Origin: Sphingopyxis flava
GTDB lineage: Bacteria > Pseudomonadota > Alphaproteobacteria > Sphingomonadales > Sphingomonadaceae
DNA length: 64,000 nucleotides
Direction of reading: 5' to 3'
Assembly (NCBI RefSeq): GCF_900168005.1
Contig: NZ_FUYP01000003.1
Span: 62,001-126,000 of the forward strand
Shown piece after piece: positions 42,231 to 49,804 of this stretch. The notes under the pieces are model-generated. The model searched no databases. It had not been told where the DNA came from and saw only the letters and a program-made list of their open reading frames with translations. Made by a program: the position numbers and the translations under genes. The number at the start of each line of letters is the position of its first letter. Positions within the stretch are counted from its first letter, which is position 1.

Positions 42231-42659
42231 TCAGCCGCGGACTTCACGCGTCGAATTGACGTCGCGAATGGTGCCGAACAGATTGCCCTGATTGGGCTTG
42301 TTCGGGGTGAAGCGGTTATCGTCGGTGGCCCAGCCGATCGTGCGCGGCGCCTTTTCCTTCGGCAGTTTGATCGCGAGGTCGGGGGTGAAGAAATAGAGGC
42401 CGTCGTGCTGGCGCTCGACGTCGATGGTCAGGACGATCTTGCCCTTGATCTTGCCGCCCGTGTCGATGCCGAGCTGCTCCATCTTCTCGGTCATCGCCTG
42501 CAACTCGTGCGCGCAGTCGGCATTGAACTGCCCGTCGTTCAGCATGTGAACCAGGTCTGTGAGGGTGGTGACGGAGGGGTAGCGCTTGCCGCCGTCCGCG
42601 GCGCGGGTTTCTAGGATTTCCCCGGTTTCGGGGTCATGGGATGGCAACAGGTCGCTCAC
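42231..42659 (-). CDS. Hypothetical early phage protein, 142 aa
   Basis: 142 residues, starting MSDLLPSHDPETGEILETR and containing a beta-rich middle (GKIKGKIVLTIDVERQHDGL). The start overlaps the Cro-like stop (ATGA). Similar proteins appear next to DUF2303 genes in other phages; function unknown. Confidence 0.65.
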   Translation of the reverse strand: MSDLLPSHDPETGEILETRAADGGKRYPSVTTLTDLVHMLNDGQFNADCAHELQAMTEKMEQLGIDTGGKIKGKIVLTIDVERQHDGLYFFTPDLAIKLPKEKAPRTIGWATDDNRFTPNKPNQGNLFGTIRDVNSTREVRG

Positions 42660-42904
42660 GGTACGGTCTCCTCTTTGGGTGGAGCTTGGGCCGCGCGCGC
42701 CTTCTGGATTTTGAGGTAGGTCGCTCTGATTTCCTCTTCGGTAACGTCCCCGTGATACAGGGCGAGATAGCGATCGAGGGGATCGGGGCGGGGGAAAGAC
42801 TGTCCCGTTTCGTGCCGCGAGACGGACATCGGCGTTGTGCCGACAAGTTCCGCAACGCGCTCGAGGGTCCAGCCTCTTTTCTGACGGGCTTTGCGCAGGT
42901 CCAT
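42656..42904 (-). CDS. Cro-like helix-turn-helix regulator
   Basis: 82 residues from the ATG at 42904; the track start is a TTG 13 codons upstream with no signal. The XRE-type HTH is clear (KRGWTLERVAELVGTTPMSV then SRHETG). It is divergent from the S24 repressor and shares its operators. The -10 of its promoter lies only about 10 bases before the ATG, so the mRNA may be leaderless. Probably the lytic-side regulator. Confidence 0.8.
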   Translation of the reverse strand: MDLRKARQKRGWTLERVAELVGTTPMSVSRHETGQSFPRPDPLDRYLALYHGDVTEEEIRATYLKIQKARAAQAPPKEETVP

Positions 42905-42914
42905 AGCGGCGCGG

Positions 42915-42943
42915 GTTATCGGATAACGAGAATTGAGCGTCAA
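42915..42943 (-). promoter_or_regulatory. Promoter of the leftward early operon
   Basis: On the minus strand TTGACG (42938-42943) and GATAAC (42915-42920) are separated by 17 bases. The -10 is inside the 17-bp operator repeat at 42916. Start of transcription is expected near 42908, a few bases before the Cro-like ATG. Confidence 0.6.
42916..42932. promoter_or_regulatory. Operator-like 17-bp inverted repeat (TTATCG-GATAA-CGAGAA)
   Basis: Consensus TTAWCG-N5-CGWTAA with one deviation in the right arm, overlapping the -10 of the leftward promoter. It also contains the perfect short palindrome TTATC-G-GATAA. Confidence 0.65.
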
Positions 42944-42951
42944 GGATATTT

Positions 42952-42968
42952 TTATCGTTTGACGTTAG
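42952..42968. promoter_or_regulatory. Operator-like 17-bp inverted repeat (TTATCG-TTTGA-CGTTAG)
   Basis: Matches the consensus TTAWCG-N5-CGWTAA except the last base. It lies between the two divergent promoters, upstream of the repressor gene, and shares its arms with the copy at 43643. A further half-site TTAACG lies at 42993-42998 next to the repressor start. Confidence 0.65.
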
Positions 42969-43001
42969 GACGGGATAGCGCCAACCTAGTATTTAACGGC
43001 A

Positions 43002-43601
43002 ATGGCAAGGAAATATGCACCAAATCGAATCCGCGAAATCCGCACGTCGAAGGGCATGTCGATGGAGGAGCTCGGCGCGCTGCTCGAGCCTCCCTTGTCT
43101 CATTCGACGATCGCCAGGATCGAAACCGGCGTCGCTGGCCTCACGCTCGACACGATGCAGCAGGTTGCCCAAGCGCTGCGCGTCACGCCCTACGATATTA
43201 TCTCTGCAAAGACGCCCCCGGTGCGTTTCGCGCCCGTCATTGCCGAGATTCCTGCGGGCAAATGGATCGAGGCGGTCGCCGTGACTGAAGAATATCTCCC
43301 GATCCCTACAGACGTCGCAGGCCCGCGCTCTTTCCTGGTTCGCGTGGACGGCAAGAGCATGGCCGACCTGGGAGACAGCGAGGGCTACGCCCTTGTTGAT
43401 CCCGACGAACTCGATCTGATCGAGGGCAAGCCCTACGCCATTTTGAACGAGCGGCGCGAGACGACCTTCAATACCTACGCATCCGATCCGCCTTCGCTGG
43501 TACCGATGTCTTCGGAACCGAATCAGAAGCCAGTCATTGTTGGACGCACCCCGTTCGTGGTCATCGGCCGTGTTCGCATGGTGATGAAAAGGACCGATTA
43601 G
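43002..43601 (+). CDS. CI-like phage repressor, HTH plus S24 peptidase-type domain, catalytic Lys apparently replaced
   Basis: 199 residues. The N-terminal XRE HTH spans about 8-60 (SMEELGALLEPPLSHSTIAR then IETG). The C-terminal S24/LexA-like domain keeps the cleavage-type Ala85-Gly86 (EIPAGKW) and Ser119 (VDGKSMADLG). Where the catalytic Lys is expected (E-x-T-x-K-R-[FY]) the sequence is TTFNTY, placing Asn157 there. Thus it may not self-cleave. No Shine-Dalgarno is seen and TAGTAT (42987-42992) lies ten bases before the ATG, so translation is probably leaderless. It maintains lysogeny by binding the divergent operators. Confidence 0.88.
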   Translation: MARKYAPNRIREIRTSKGMSMEELGALLEPPLSHSTIARIETGVAGLTLDTMQQVAQALRVTPYDIISAKTPPVRFAPVIAEIPAGKWIEAVAVTEEYLPIPTDVAGPRSFLVRVDGKSMADLGDSEGYALVDPDELDLIEGKPYAILNERRETTFNTYASDPPSLVPMSSEPNQKPVIVGRTPFVVIGRVRMVMKRTD

Positions 43602-43607
43602 CGCCAT

Positions 43608-43624
43608 TGTGCGGAATACGATAA
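43608..43624. promoter_or_regulatory. Operator-like site, one arm degenerate (TGTGCG-GAATA-CGATAA)
   Basis: The right arm is perfect for TTAWCG-N5-CGWTAA, with the GAATA spacer also seen at 16747 and 32603. It lies just upstream of the -35 of the rightward early promoter. Confidence 0.5.
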
Positions 43625-43632
43625 ATTCCCGC

Positions 43633-43660
43633 TTGACGTGAACTAACGTAAAACGATAAA
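43633..43660 (+). promoter_or_regulatory. Promoter of the rightward early operon
   Basis: TTGACG (43633-43638) and GATAAA (43655-43660) are spaced by 16 bases, followed by an AAAGGAGG site (43674-43681) before the ATG at 43687. The -10 lies inside the operator repeat at 43643, and another repeat lies at 43608, so repression in the lysogen is likely. Confidence 0.65.
43643..43659. promoter_or_regulatory. Operator-like 17-bp inverted repeat (CTAACG-TAAAA-CGATAA)
   Basis: One deviation from the consensus TTAWCG-N5-CGWTAA. It covers the -10 of the rightward early promoter. Read on the minus strand it is nearly identical to the copy at 42952 (TTATCG-TTTtA-CGTTAG). Confidence 0.65.
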
Positions 43661-43686
43661 AGCGCCTCCGTGCAAAGGAGGAAGCT

Positions 43687-44034
43687 ATGTCGTTCAACGA
43701 TCACGCAACGGGTCAGAAGACCCTGCCGCGCTACGATCTCGCCCGCCGTCGCCTCGATCCCGGTAACGCTCGTCCCTCCGCCCCCCCGCACAGCGAGCGC
43801 GCACCTTTCCGGCCCGTCCCCCAGCAACCCCTGCCGACGAGGCGGACAGGGGTTGCTGCCTTCATCGCAGAGCGCTTTCCCGCTGCGCTGATCGGTAACG
43901 ATCCGCACGGTCGCGCGGTCCGCGCCAAGCTCGCCGAACGGCTCGAAGACCTGCAAATCGGTGCGGTCATCGCCGCAACTGTCGTGCTGTTCGATGTGCT
44001 GGCGCTCTACGCCATCTTGGGGCAGCAGCCATGA
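43687..44034 (+). CDS. Small early protein with C-terminal membrane segment, 115 aa
   Basis: 115 residues with a strong Shine-Dalgarno. The first 70 are polar and Pro/Arg-rich (GNARPSAPPHSERAPFRPVP), followed by a helical part and a C-terminal hydrophobic segment (VIAATVVLFDVLALYAIL). First gene of the rightward early operon. Membrane proteins in this position are sometimes exclusion or takeover factors; no family recognised. Confidence 0.6.
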   Translation: MSFNDHATGQKTLPRYDLARRRLDPGNARPSAPPHSERAPFRPVPQQPLPTRRTGVAAFIAERFPAALIGNDPHGRAVRAKLAERLEDLQIGAVIAATVVLFDVLALYAILGQQP

Positions 44035-44192
44035 CGCGCGGCAAAGGTCCGCGCCGGTCTCATGCCGCGCTCGCCCTCTCGGCCGTCTTCGTCTTTTCCG
44101 TTGTGCTCGGCGCCGCGGCATTGCTTATCGCGCGTAGCGTCGATGCCATCCCGTGCGAACTGTGCGACCAATCCTTGCCGGTCGCGCCATGA
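44031..44192 (+). CDS. Small membrane protein with a Cys-x-x-Cys tail, 53 aa
   Basis: 53 residues from an ATG overlapping the previous stop (ATGA). One hydrophobic segment (AALALSAVFVFSVVLGAAAL) is followed by a short end containing PCELCDQS. Its own stop overlaps the next start (ATGA). Function unknown. Confidence 0.55.
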   Translation: MTRGKGPRRSHAALALSAVFVFSVVLGAAALLIARSVDAIPCELCDQSLPVAP

Positions 44193-44515
44193 GCCGCGTT
44201 GTTCATCGCACCCCGGCAGGGTTTGACCGGCTCGAAGCGCGGATTGACGAAGCGCTCGAACGCCGCGCGTTTCCCGAGGTCGAGGGGCCAGACCCCATCA
44301 GCGCGGAAACGCGGCGGCTCTGGAACTGCGCCGACACGCTTGCGGCGATCGACGCCGCAGAAGCTATCCTCGCCCGCGGCTATATCACTCTCGCCGACTA
44401 TCCCCGTCTCGCCGTGCTGGCGGGGCGCATCCCTCGACAGGCGCGCGCAGAGGCGCAGGCGCTTTATGAGCAGGCCCATGCCGCCGCCTTGGATGCGGAA
44501 AGTCGGGCGGCATGA
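44189..44515 (+). CDS. Hypothetical early protein, 108 aa
   Basis: 108 residues from the ATG at 44189. Helical, with CADTLAAIDAAEAILARGYI in the middle and an Ala/Arg/Glu end. It is coupled by ATGA to both neighbours. Unrecognised. Confidence 0.58.
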   Translation: MSRVVHRTPAGFDRLEARIDEALERRAFPEVEGPDPISAETRRLWNCADTLAAIDAAEAILARGYITLADYPRLAVLAGRIPRQARAEAQALYEQAHAAALDAESRAA

Positions 44516-44901
44516 CGCGCTCGTCTCGCCCCTATGCCGCCGGCGCTGCCTCGAGGCGCACGTTTGCGGGCTTCAACACCGATATACCGACCGCTGGCTT
44601 CTATCGCCTCGCGCTCCGCGGTGGCGCGGCCCCGGCCGCGATCCGCGTCTGGTACGGTCCGCCGCACGATCCCGTCACCGGCGAGGAAATGGACCGTAGC
44701 TGGCGCTGGCAAGCCGAGGCCAACGGAGAGCCGATCGACCTTGAGCAGGTCTGGCCGCGCTGCGCCCGGCAAATCATCACCGAGGCCGAGCACGACATGA
44801 TGTGCCGCAAGGCGCGCTGGGCCCGCGAGCATGCGCCCGACAGCGCGCTCGCCGATCCCCGACGCGTCGTCGACCCCCTCAATTCCCCGCTGCCGTTCTG
44901 A
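44512..44901 (+). CDS. Hypothetical early protein, 129 aa
   Basis: 129 residues. The central motif AIRVWYGPPHDPVTGEEMDR and the next part (DRSWRWQAEANGEPIDLEQV) are typical of small phage proteins that accompany recombination genes. No catalytic motif seen. Confidence 0.6.
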   Translation: MTRSSRPYAAGAASRRTFAGFNTDIPTAGFYRLALRGGAAPAAIRVWYGPPHDPVTGEEMDRSWRWQAEANGEPIDLEQVWPRCARQIITEAEHDMMCRKARWAREHAPDSALADPRRVVDPLNSPLPF

Positions 44902-44919
44902 ACTTGAAGGAGAATTTCC

Positions 44920-45702
44920 GTGTCGCAGCAAACCGCATTTCCCGACGTCAAGCCCTTCCCCGAGCCGCGCAGCGGCCCTGCGCCGATGGGCGATAACCGC
45001 CCGCCCGTCGACGTTCAGGCCGGAATTGATTTCGACGAGGCGCTTGATGCAAAGCTGCGCGCGAAGGGGCTGACCCGCGCCAAGTTCGACGAGCTGGTCG
45101 CCTCGTCCGAGCGCGCCCAGGCCACCAACGACGAAACCCTCGGGCGGTGCGGCGACCTCGTAAAGCAAATCCGGGCCGCGACCGGGATGATCGGTGAAAC
45201 CCATACCGAGGTGAAGCGCCCCTATCTCGACGCCGGGCGCGTCGTTGACGACCGCAAGAACAGTCTCATTGCGCCGCTCGACGCCGCGAAGCGCCATGTC
45301 GAGGGGCTTCAATCTAAATTCCTGCGCGAGCGCGAAGAAGCGCGCCTCGCCGAGGAACGCCGCCGCCGCGAGGAGGAAGAACAGCGCCGCCGTGAAATGA
45401 CCGAAGCCCGTGCCGCCGAGGCGGGGGAGGCTCCGGCCGAAGCGGAGGAACCGTTCGAACCCCTCGCGGTGGCTGCTCCCAAAGACGAAGGCATCGTGCG
45501 CGGCAGTCTCGGCTCGGCCGTTTCGGCGCGCCGCGAATGGGTCGCCGAGATCGTCGATTATGACGTCGCCTACATTCAGGTCGCGAGCAACGCGAAGGTT
45601 CGCGAGGCGATCGAGGCCGCGGTGAAGGCGCGCGTCCGCGCCGGCGAGCGCCAGATCGAAGGCGTCAAAATCTATCAGGCCGTCAAGGCGAGCAACCGCT
45701 GA
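44920..45702 (+). CDS. Putative DNA metabolism accessory protein with coiled coil, 260 aa
   Basis: 260 residues from a GTG with a GAAGGAG site. The N-terminus is Pro-rich, followed by a helical domain (FDELVASSERAQATNDETLG) and a long Arg/Glu coiled coil (about 125-165), then a C-terminal region (REAIEAAVKARVRAGERQIE). Position just before exonuclease and RecT suggests a role in recombination or nuclease inhibition (Gam/DUF1351-type), but this is inference. Confidence 0.58.
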   Translation: MSQQTAFPDVKPFPEPRSGPAPMGDNRPPVDVQAGIDFDEALDAKLRAKGLTRAKFDELVASSERAQATNDETLGRCGDLVKQIRAATGMIGETHTEVKRPYLDAGRVVDDRKNSLIAPLDAAKRHVEGLQSKFLREREEARLAEERRRREEEEQRRREMTEARAAEAGEAPAEAEEPFEPLAVAAPKDEGIVRGSLGSAVSARREWVAEIVDYDVAYIQVASNAKVREAIEAAVKARVRAGERQIEGVKIYQAVKASNR

Positions 45703-45729
45703 CACCCACCGAAACCAAAGGAATCTACG

Positions 45730-46296
45730 ATGAAGGTGCTTATTTTTGACACGGAGACGACCGGCATTCCCTTGTGGGGCGAGCCCTCGGACGATCCGCG
45801 CCAGCCCTATGTGATCGAGCTTGCCGCCGACCTGGTCGATTTCGAGAGCCGCGAGATCATCACCAGCCTCGATTTTCTCATCAACAATGACGTCGACATT
45901 CCCGAAGAGGTCATCGCGATCCACGGCATCACGCGCGAAATGTGCGCCGAGCAGGGTATCTCACCCCTCGAAGCGCACGAGCAATTCGTTGAATTGATCG
46001 GCCAGGCCGACGAGGCGGTCGGCCACCAAGTCAAATTCGACATTCGCATGATGCGGATCCACGGCGCCCGGGTCACGGGCGACAAGTGGGAAAATCTCGT
46101 GCCGACCTACTGCACCATGCAGAAGGCGCACGCTCACGTCAAAGCGCTGCCGCAAAAGCCCGACGGCTGGGCTTGGCCCCCGACGCTGGCCGACACGCAC
46201 CTTCATATCGTTGGCGAACCCTTCTCCGAAGCCCACCGCGCCCGCCCCGACTGCGACGCCGCGCGCCGCATCTATTTCCACATCCGGAGTCTCTGA
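45730..46296 (+). CDS. DEDD-family 3'-5' exonuclease (DnaQ-like)
   Basis: 188 residues. Motif Exo I is IFDTETTG (Asp7, Glu9), Exo II is in AVGHQVKFDIRMM, and the Exo III region is HRARPDCDAARRI, all the acidic residues and the His of the DEDDh type being visible. IAIHGITREM is typical of this family. It lies directly before RecT, which suggests that it makes single-stranded ends for annealing. Confidence 0.85.
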   Translation: MKVLIFDTETTGIPLWGEPSDDPRQPYVIELAADLVDFESREIITSLDFLINNDVDIPEEVIAIHGITREMCAEQGISPLEAHEQFVELIGQADEAVGHQVKFDIRMMRIHGARVTGDKWENLVPTYCTMQKAHAHVKALPQKPDGWAWPPTLADTHLHIVGEPFSEAHRARPDCDAARRIYFHIRSL

Positions 46297-46298
46297 CA

Positions 46299-47552
46299 AT
46301 GAACGCTCAAACCCAAGTCGCGCCGCGCGACCCCGAACAGACCGCGGTGCGCGCGCCCGACCCGCAAACTCCCGCTGGGCTCGCCTATCAGCTCGAAAAG
46401 GGCGCGCGCGAGCTGCGCAAGGCGCTCCCCTCGCACATCGACCCGGAGAAGTTCCAGCGCACGATCATCACGGCGGTGCAGGCCAATCCCGAGTTGCTGC
46501 GCGCGGATCGGCAATCGCTTCTCTTGTCGGTGATGAAGGCGGCGCAGGATGGCTTGCTGCCCGACGGGCGGGAGGCCGCGCTTGTCATCTTCAACAACCG
46601 CGTCAACCAGGGCGGCAATTGGGTCACGGTCAAGACCGTCCAGTATATGCCGATGGTCTACGGGCTCAGGAAGAAAATCCTGCAGTCCGGCGAAATTCGC
46701 GACATCACCGCCAAGGTTGTTTACCGCGCCGAATATGAGCGGGGCACCTTCCTTTACGAGGAAGGGACCGAGCGGATGCTGCGCCACAAGCCCGACCTGC
46801 TGCTGAGCGACGAAGAGGCGACCGACGAGAACATCGTCGCAGCCTATTCGATCGCGACCTACATGGACGGCACCATGTCCTACGAGGTCATGTCGCGCGC
46901 CGAGATCAACAAGGTTCGCCAGGTCAGCAAGACCGGTGCGCTCGGCATGGTCGACAGGCGCACGAAGAAGCCGATCGAGCCGAAAGGGCCCTGGGTCGAC
47001 TGGTTCGGCGAAATGGCGAAGAAAACCGTGATGCGGCGCCACGCAAAGACGCTGCCCATGTCCGGCGACCTCCTCGACGTCGAGGGCCGCGAGGATGACG
47101 ACGCGTTGCTCGCGGAATCGACCGGGCGCGTGCTCAGTGTCGAAGCGGACGAGCCCGAGCCAGTCGCGCTGCCCAGCGCCGACGAACTCTCTGAAGGCGA
47201 AGAGGATGGCGACCCCACGGACCACGACCCCGACACCGGCGAGGTGATTGAGCAAGGCAAGGGTGACGACGCTCCAGCCGAAGAGAAGAGCGAGCAAAAG
47301 CCGAAAGGCGAGGGGAAGGGCGGCAAGCCGGATAAGGCGCCGGACCCCGAGCCCGAGCCGAGCGGGGAGAACAACGACGGGCCGAGCCTCGCCGACGAGC
47401 TTGTGCATCGCTTCGACACCGCAACGACGGCGGTGGACCTCAAGGCGGTTCACGCCGACTGGCTGCGGCACGTTCAGGGGCTCAGCGACTTTGACAACGA
47501 CCGCTGCGACGCGGCGCACCTCGAGGCCAAGGACCGTCTCGGAGTGAAGTGA
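46299..47552 (+). CDS. recT: RecT family single-strand annealing protein with C-terminal extension
   Basis: 417 residues from the ATG at 46299. The RecT core spans about 15-275 (AVQANPELLRADRQSLLLSV, AAQDGLLPDGREAALVIFNN, QYMPMVYGLRKKIL and the later EMAKKTVMRRHAKTLPMSGD). A long acidic/Lys-rich linker (about 285-370) leads to a short helical C-terminal module (LADELVHRFDTATTAVDLKA). RecT proteins are usually 270-360 residues, so the tail is extra. It anneals single-stranded DNA in phage recombination. Confidence 0.9.
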   Translation: MNAQTQVAPRDPEQTAVRAPDPQTPAGLAYQLEKGARELRKALPSHIDPEKFQRTIITAVQANPELLRADRQSLLLSVMKAAQDGLLPDGREAALVIFNNRVNQGGNWVTVKTVQYMPMVYGLRKKILQSGEIRDITAKVVYRAEYERGTFLYEEGTERMLRHKPDLLLSDEEATDENIVAAYSIATYMDGTMSYEVMSRAEINKVRQVSKTGALGMVDRRTKKPIEPKGPWVDWFGEMAKKTVMRRHAKTLPMSGDLLDVEGREDDDALLAESTGRVLSVEADEPEPVALPSADELSEGEEDGDPTDHDPDTGEVIEQGKGDDAPAEEKSEQKPKGEGKGGKPDKAPDPEPEPSGENNDGPSLADELVHRFDTATTAVDLKAVHADWLRHVQGLSDFDNDRCDAAHLEAKDRLGVK

Positions 47553-47746
47553 TGTTCGGCTGGTTCAGACGCTCGCGCCCCCCGACCCCCGCGCTCAGTC
47601 TGGATCAGCTCGTGGCGAGAGGGCGGGCGCTCAACGCCGATTTTGCCCGTCGGCGCAGCGCAGCCCTCTCGCCCGAACGCCGGAGACATATCCGGCGCCT
47701 CATCGACGAGGGGTTTATCAGGCCGCGCGGCGGCACGGAGGAATGA
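47552..47746 (+). CDS. Small basic protein, 64 aa
   Basis: 64 residues from an ATG that overlaps the recT stop by one base (TGATG). It begins MFGWFRRSRPPTPALSLDQL and has many Arg. Unknown. Confidence 0.55.
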   Translation: MFGWFRRSRPPTPALSLDQLVARGRALNADFARRRSAALSPERRRHIRRLIDEGFIRPRGGTEE

Positions 47747-47747
47747 C

Positions 47748-48413
47748 ATGCCGAAATTCTGTAAAAAGCCGGTCGTGATCGAGGCGAGCCAATGGTACAA
47801 AAACGGCGACCATCCCGCCGATTATGCGGCCGATGTCGAGGGATTCGAGAACGATGAACCTCGCACATGGTCCAGCGAAGAGGCCAAGGCAAAGGGCTGG
47901 GAGGGGCAGGTTGTCCGCTATTACCGCAAGCCCGGGGACAGCGGCGAACGTCACTGCGAACAGTGCAGCAACAAAATGCGCGCTCACGGGTGGATCGATA
48001 CCCTTGAAGGGGGGCATGTCGTATGCCCCGGTGATTGGATCATAACTGGCGTTGCGGGCGAGCGCTACCCGTGCAAGCCTGACATATTCGAGGCCACCTA
48101 CAATGCGGCCGCGGACGGCGAGCAGGAGGTTCATAGCCACTACAACCCGCCGGCATTCCCCCATGTCTTCACCGATTCCTTCGGGGACGCGATGCTGTTT
48201 CCCGGCATGTCGCTGCGCGACTGGTTCGCCGGTCAGCTCGCCGCGGCAGAAGTTGCGTCGGCAGGCGCCAATGAATTTGCCGCCGAAGCTCTGTCAGACG
48301 CTGCAGCGCAGGCCGGGCAGACCATCGAAGAGCGCATTGCGTTCAACGCCTATCGCGTCGCCGACGCCATGCTCGCCCTGTCCTACGAGGCCATCAAGGA
48401 TCGGCAGTCGTGA
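47748..48413 (+). CDS. Hypothetical phage protein, 221 aa
   Basis: 221 residues from the ATG at 47748. The N-terminal half has several Cys and His (HCEQCSNKMRAHGWIDTLEG) and a Trp/Gly-rich pattern common in phage proteins of this type. The C-terminal part begins GMSLRDWFAGQLAAAEVAS and ends in a helix typical of a conserved phage C-terminal module. Function unknown. Confidence 0.65.
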   Translation: MPKFCKKPVVIEASQWYKNGDHPADYAADVEGFENDEPRTWSSEEAKAKGWEGQVVRYYRKPGDSGERHCEQCSNKMRAHGWIDTLEGGHVVCPGDWIITGVAGERYPCKPDIFEATYNAAADGEQEVHSHYNPPAFPHVFTDSFGDAMLFPGMSLRDWFAGQLAAAEVASAGANEFAAEALSDAAAQAGQTIEERIAFNAYRVADAMLALSYEAIKDRQS

Positions 48414-48805
48414 AGCGGTCCCGGAAATCCAGCGGCCCCGTCGGCGAGGTCGGTATCCTCAACGTCGGCGCGGGCGATACCAAGCTCGTGTTCGACCCGA
48501 CGAAGCCCGACGAGGTCGAGCGATCGGCCCGCATCGTCAAGGACATGATCCGTCGCGGCTTCGTGCTGCTGATCGAGGTCGGCAGGGACGAGCAGGGCCC
48601 GATCTACCGCCGCGCCCACGATTTCGACGAGACCACCGCCGAATATATCATTGCTGGCACGACCAGCGAACCGGAGCAAAAAGATGAGCAAATCCCGGCA
48701 AGCGCGCCGCGCCGAAGCGCGAAAGGCAAAGCAAAGGCAAAACCAACCCGCGTCCCGGCCCACCGCACCAAGGCGGTCGCAGTCTCGCGCACTGCGGGCG
48801 GTTAA
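48410..48805 (+). CDS. Hypothetical early protein with basic C-terminal tail, 131 aa
   Basis: 131 residues from a GTG overlapping the previous stop (GTGA). The first 85 residues form a compact domain (TKLVFDPTKPDEVERSARIV then IRRGFVLLIEVGRDE). The C-terminal 45 are Lys/Arg/Ala-rich and share DNA with the next gene, in another frame. Unrecognised. Confidence 0.58.
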   Translation: MKRSRKSSGPVGEVGILNVGAGDTKLVFDPTKPDEVERSARIVKDMIRRGFVLLIEVGRDEQGPIYRRAHDFDETTAEYIIAGTTSEPEQKDEQIPASAPRRSAKGKAKAKPTRVPAHRTKAVAVSRTAGG

Positions 48806-49487
48806 GTCGGTCGACCCGCTATCGCACACGCGGGATGCGCTTGCGATGCTCGCGGACAAGGCGTCTGAATGGGCCGGCATTCCCATGCCGCTCGACGGCG
48901 AACGCCTCATCGTCGAACCGAGCTACCCGCTCGCCGAGATCCTGAACCGCAAACCCGCGGAAGAGGATGCGGAGGGCTGGAAATGGCGCAATAGCTGGCA
49001 CTCCCGGCGCTGGCGCTGCACCATCGTGGCGCTTGAGCGGCCAGACGGGAAGGTCGTACACTCGAAGCTGCCCGCGTTTCACCATATCTCCTACGACCTG
49101 CGCACTATGGGATGCTCCGATGTGTGGGGCATCGAGCAGGAGCACAACGCGCTCAAGTTGCTGGGGGAAATGCTGCGGCACCGCCAGTTCAAGCAATATC
49201 TCCTGACCGGCATGTTCTTGGAAACGAGCAAGCGGAGCGGCGTGACCTACATTTTCCGCAAGCTGAAACCGACGGTCGCAATCAGGCCCTCGTCGGAGCG
49301 CGAAGAAATGCACATCCTCGCGGCGCTCTGCATGCACCCGATCGCCTACTATGCCGAAAGTTGGGCCGGGGCGATGTGCCCGACCGACGACGTCATCGCC
49401 CATTTGTCTATGATGCGCGGCGACGAGCATATGTACTGGAGGCGCGCCAATCAGCATGCCCCTTATCTGCCGGAGGCGGGGCTATGA
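48684..49487 (+). CDS. Hypothetical early protein, 267 aa
   Basis: 267 residues from the ATG at 48684, preceded by GGAGC. The first 45 residues are Arg/Ala/Gln-rich. The rest looks like a real globular protein (GWKWRNSWHSRRWRCTIVAL; YLLTGMFLETSKRSGVTYIF; a C-terminal region with several Met and Cys). It overlaps the preceding gene by 122 bases in another frame. Function unknown. Confidence 0.6.
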   Translation: MSKSRQARRAEARKAKQRQNQPASRPTAPRRSQSRALRAVKSVDPLSHTRDALAMLADKASEWAGIPMPLDGERLIVEPSYPLAEILNRKPAEEDAEGWKWRNSWHSRRWRCTIVALERPDGKVVHSKLPAFHHISYDLRTMGCSDVWGIEQEHNALKLLGEMLRHRQFKQYLLTGMFLETSKRSGVTYIFRKLKPTVAIRPSSEREEMHILAALCMHPIAYYAESWAGAMCPTDDVIAHLSMMRGDEHMYWRRANQHAPYLPEAGL

Positions 49488-49804
49488 GCGACGACACCCC
49501 CCTCAAGCCGCAACCGACTCCGGAATATCAGGAGCTTAGCAACACGGCCTCGCGCTTCGGCCCGCGACTGGTCCAAATGCCCCAAGGTGTCGTGCTGATT
49601 GAGGACGCCCCCGGCTTCACCACCGCTTTGGTCGACCATCCCGAACCGAGCCAGCGCCGGGTCGCCGTAATTGTCTATGATCCGGACAATGACGGAGGCG
49701 TTGGGAGGGGCTTTATCAGCCAACTCCCGGCCGACAGCGCGCGCGTTCTGGCCGCCTCTTTGATGAGGCTCGCGGCTCAATTGGACCCGGGGGCACCAAA
49801 CTGA
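49484..49804 (+). CDS. Hypothetical early protein, 106 aa
   Basis: 106 residues from an ATG that overlaps the preceding stop (ATGA). Beta-rich (QMPQGVVLIEDAPGFTTALV; RRVAVIVYDPDNDGGVGRGF) with a helical end. Unrecognised. Confidence 0.55.
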   Translation: MSDDTPLKPQPTPEYQELSNTASRFGPRLVQMPQGVVLIEDAPGFTTALVDHPEPSQRRVAVIVYDPDNDGGVGRGFISQLPADSARVLAASLMRLAAQLDPGAPN

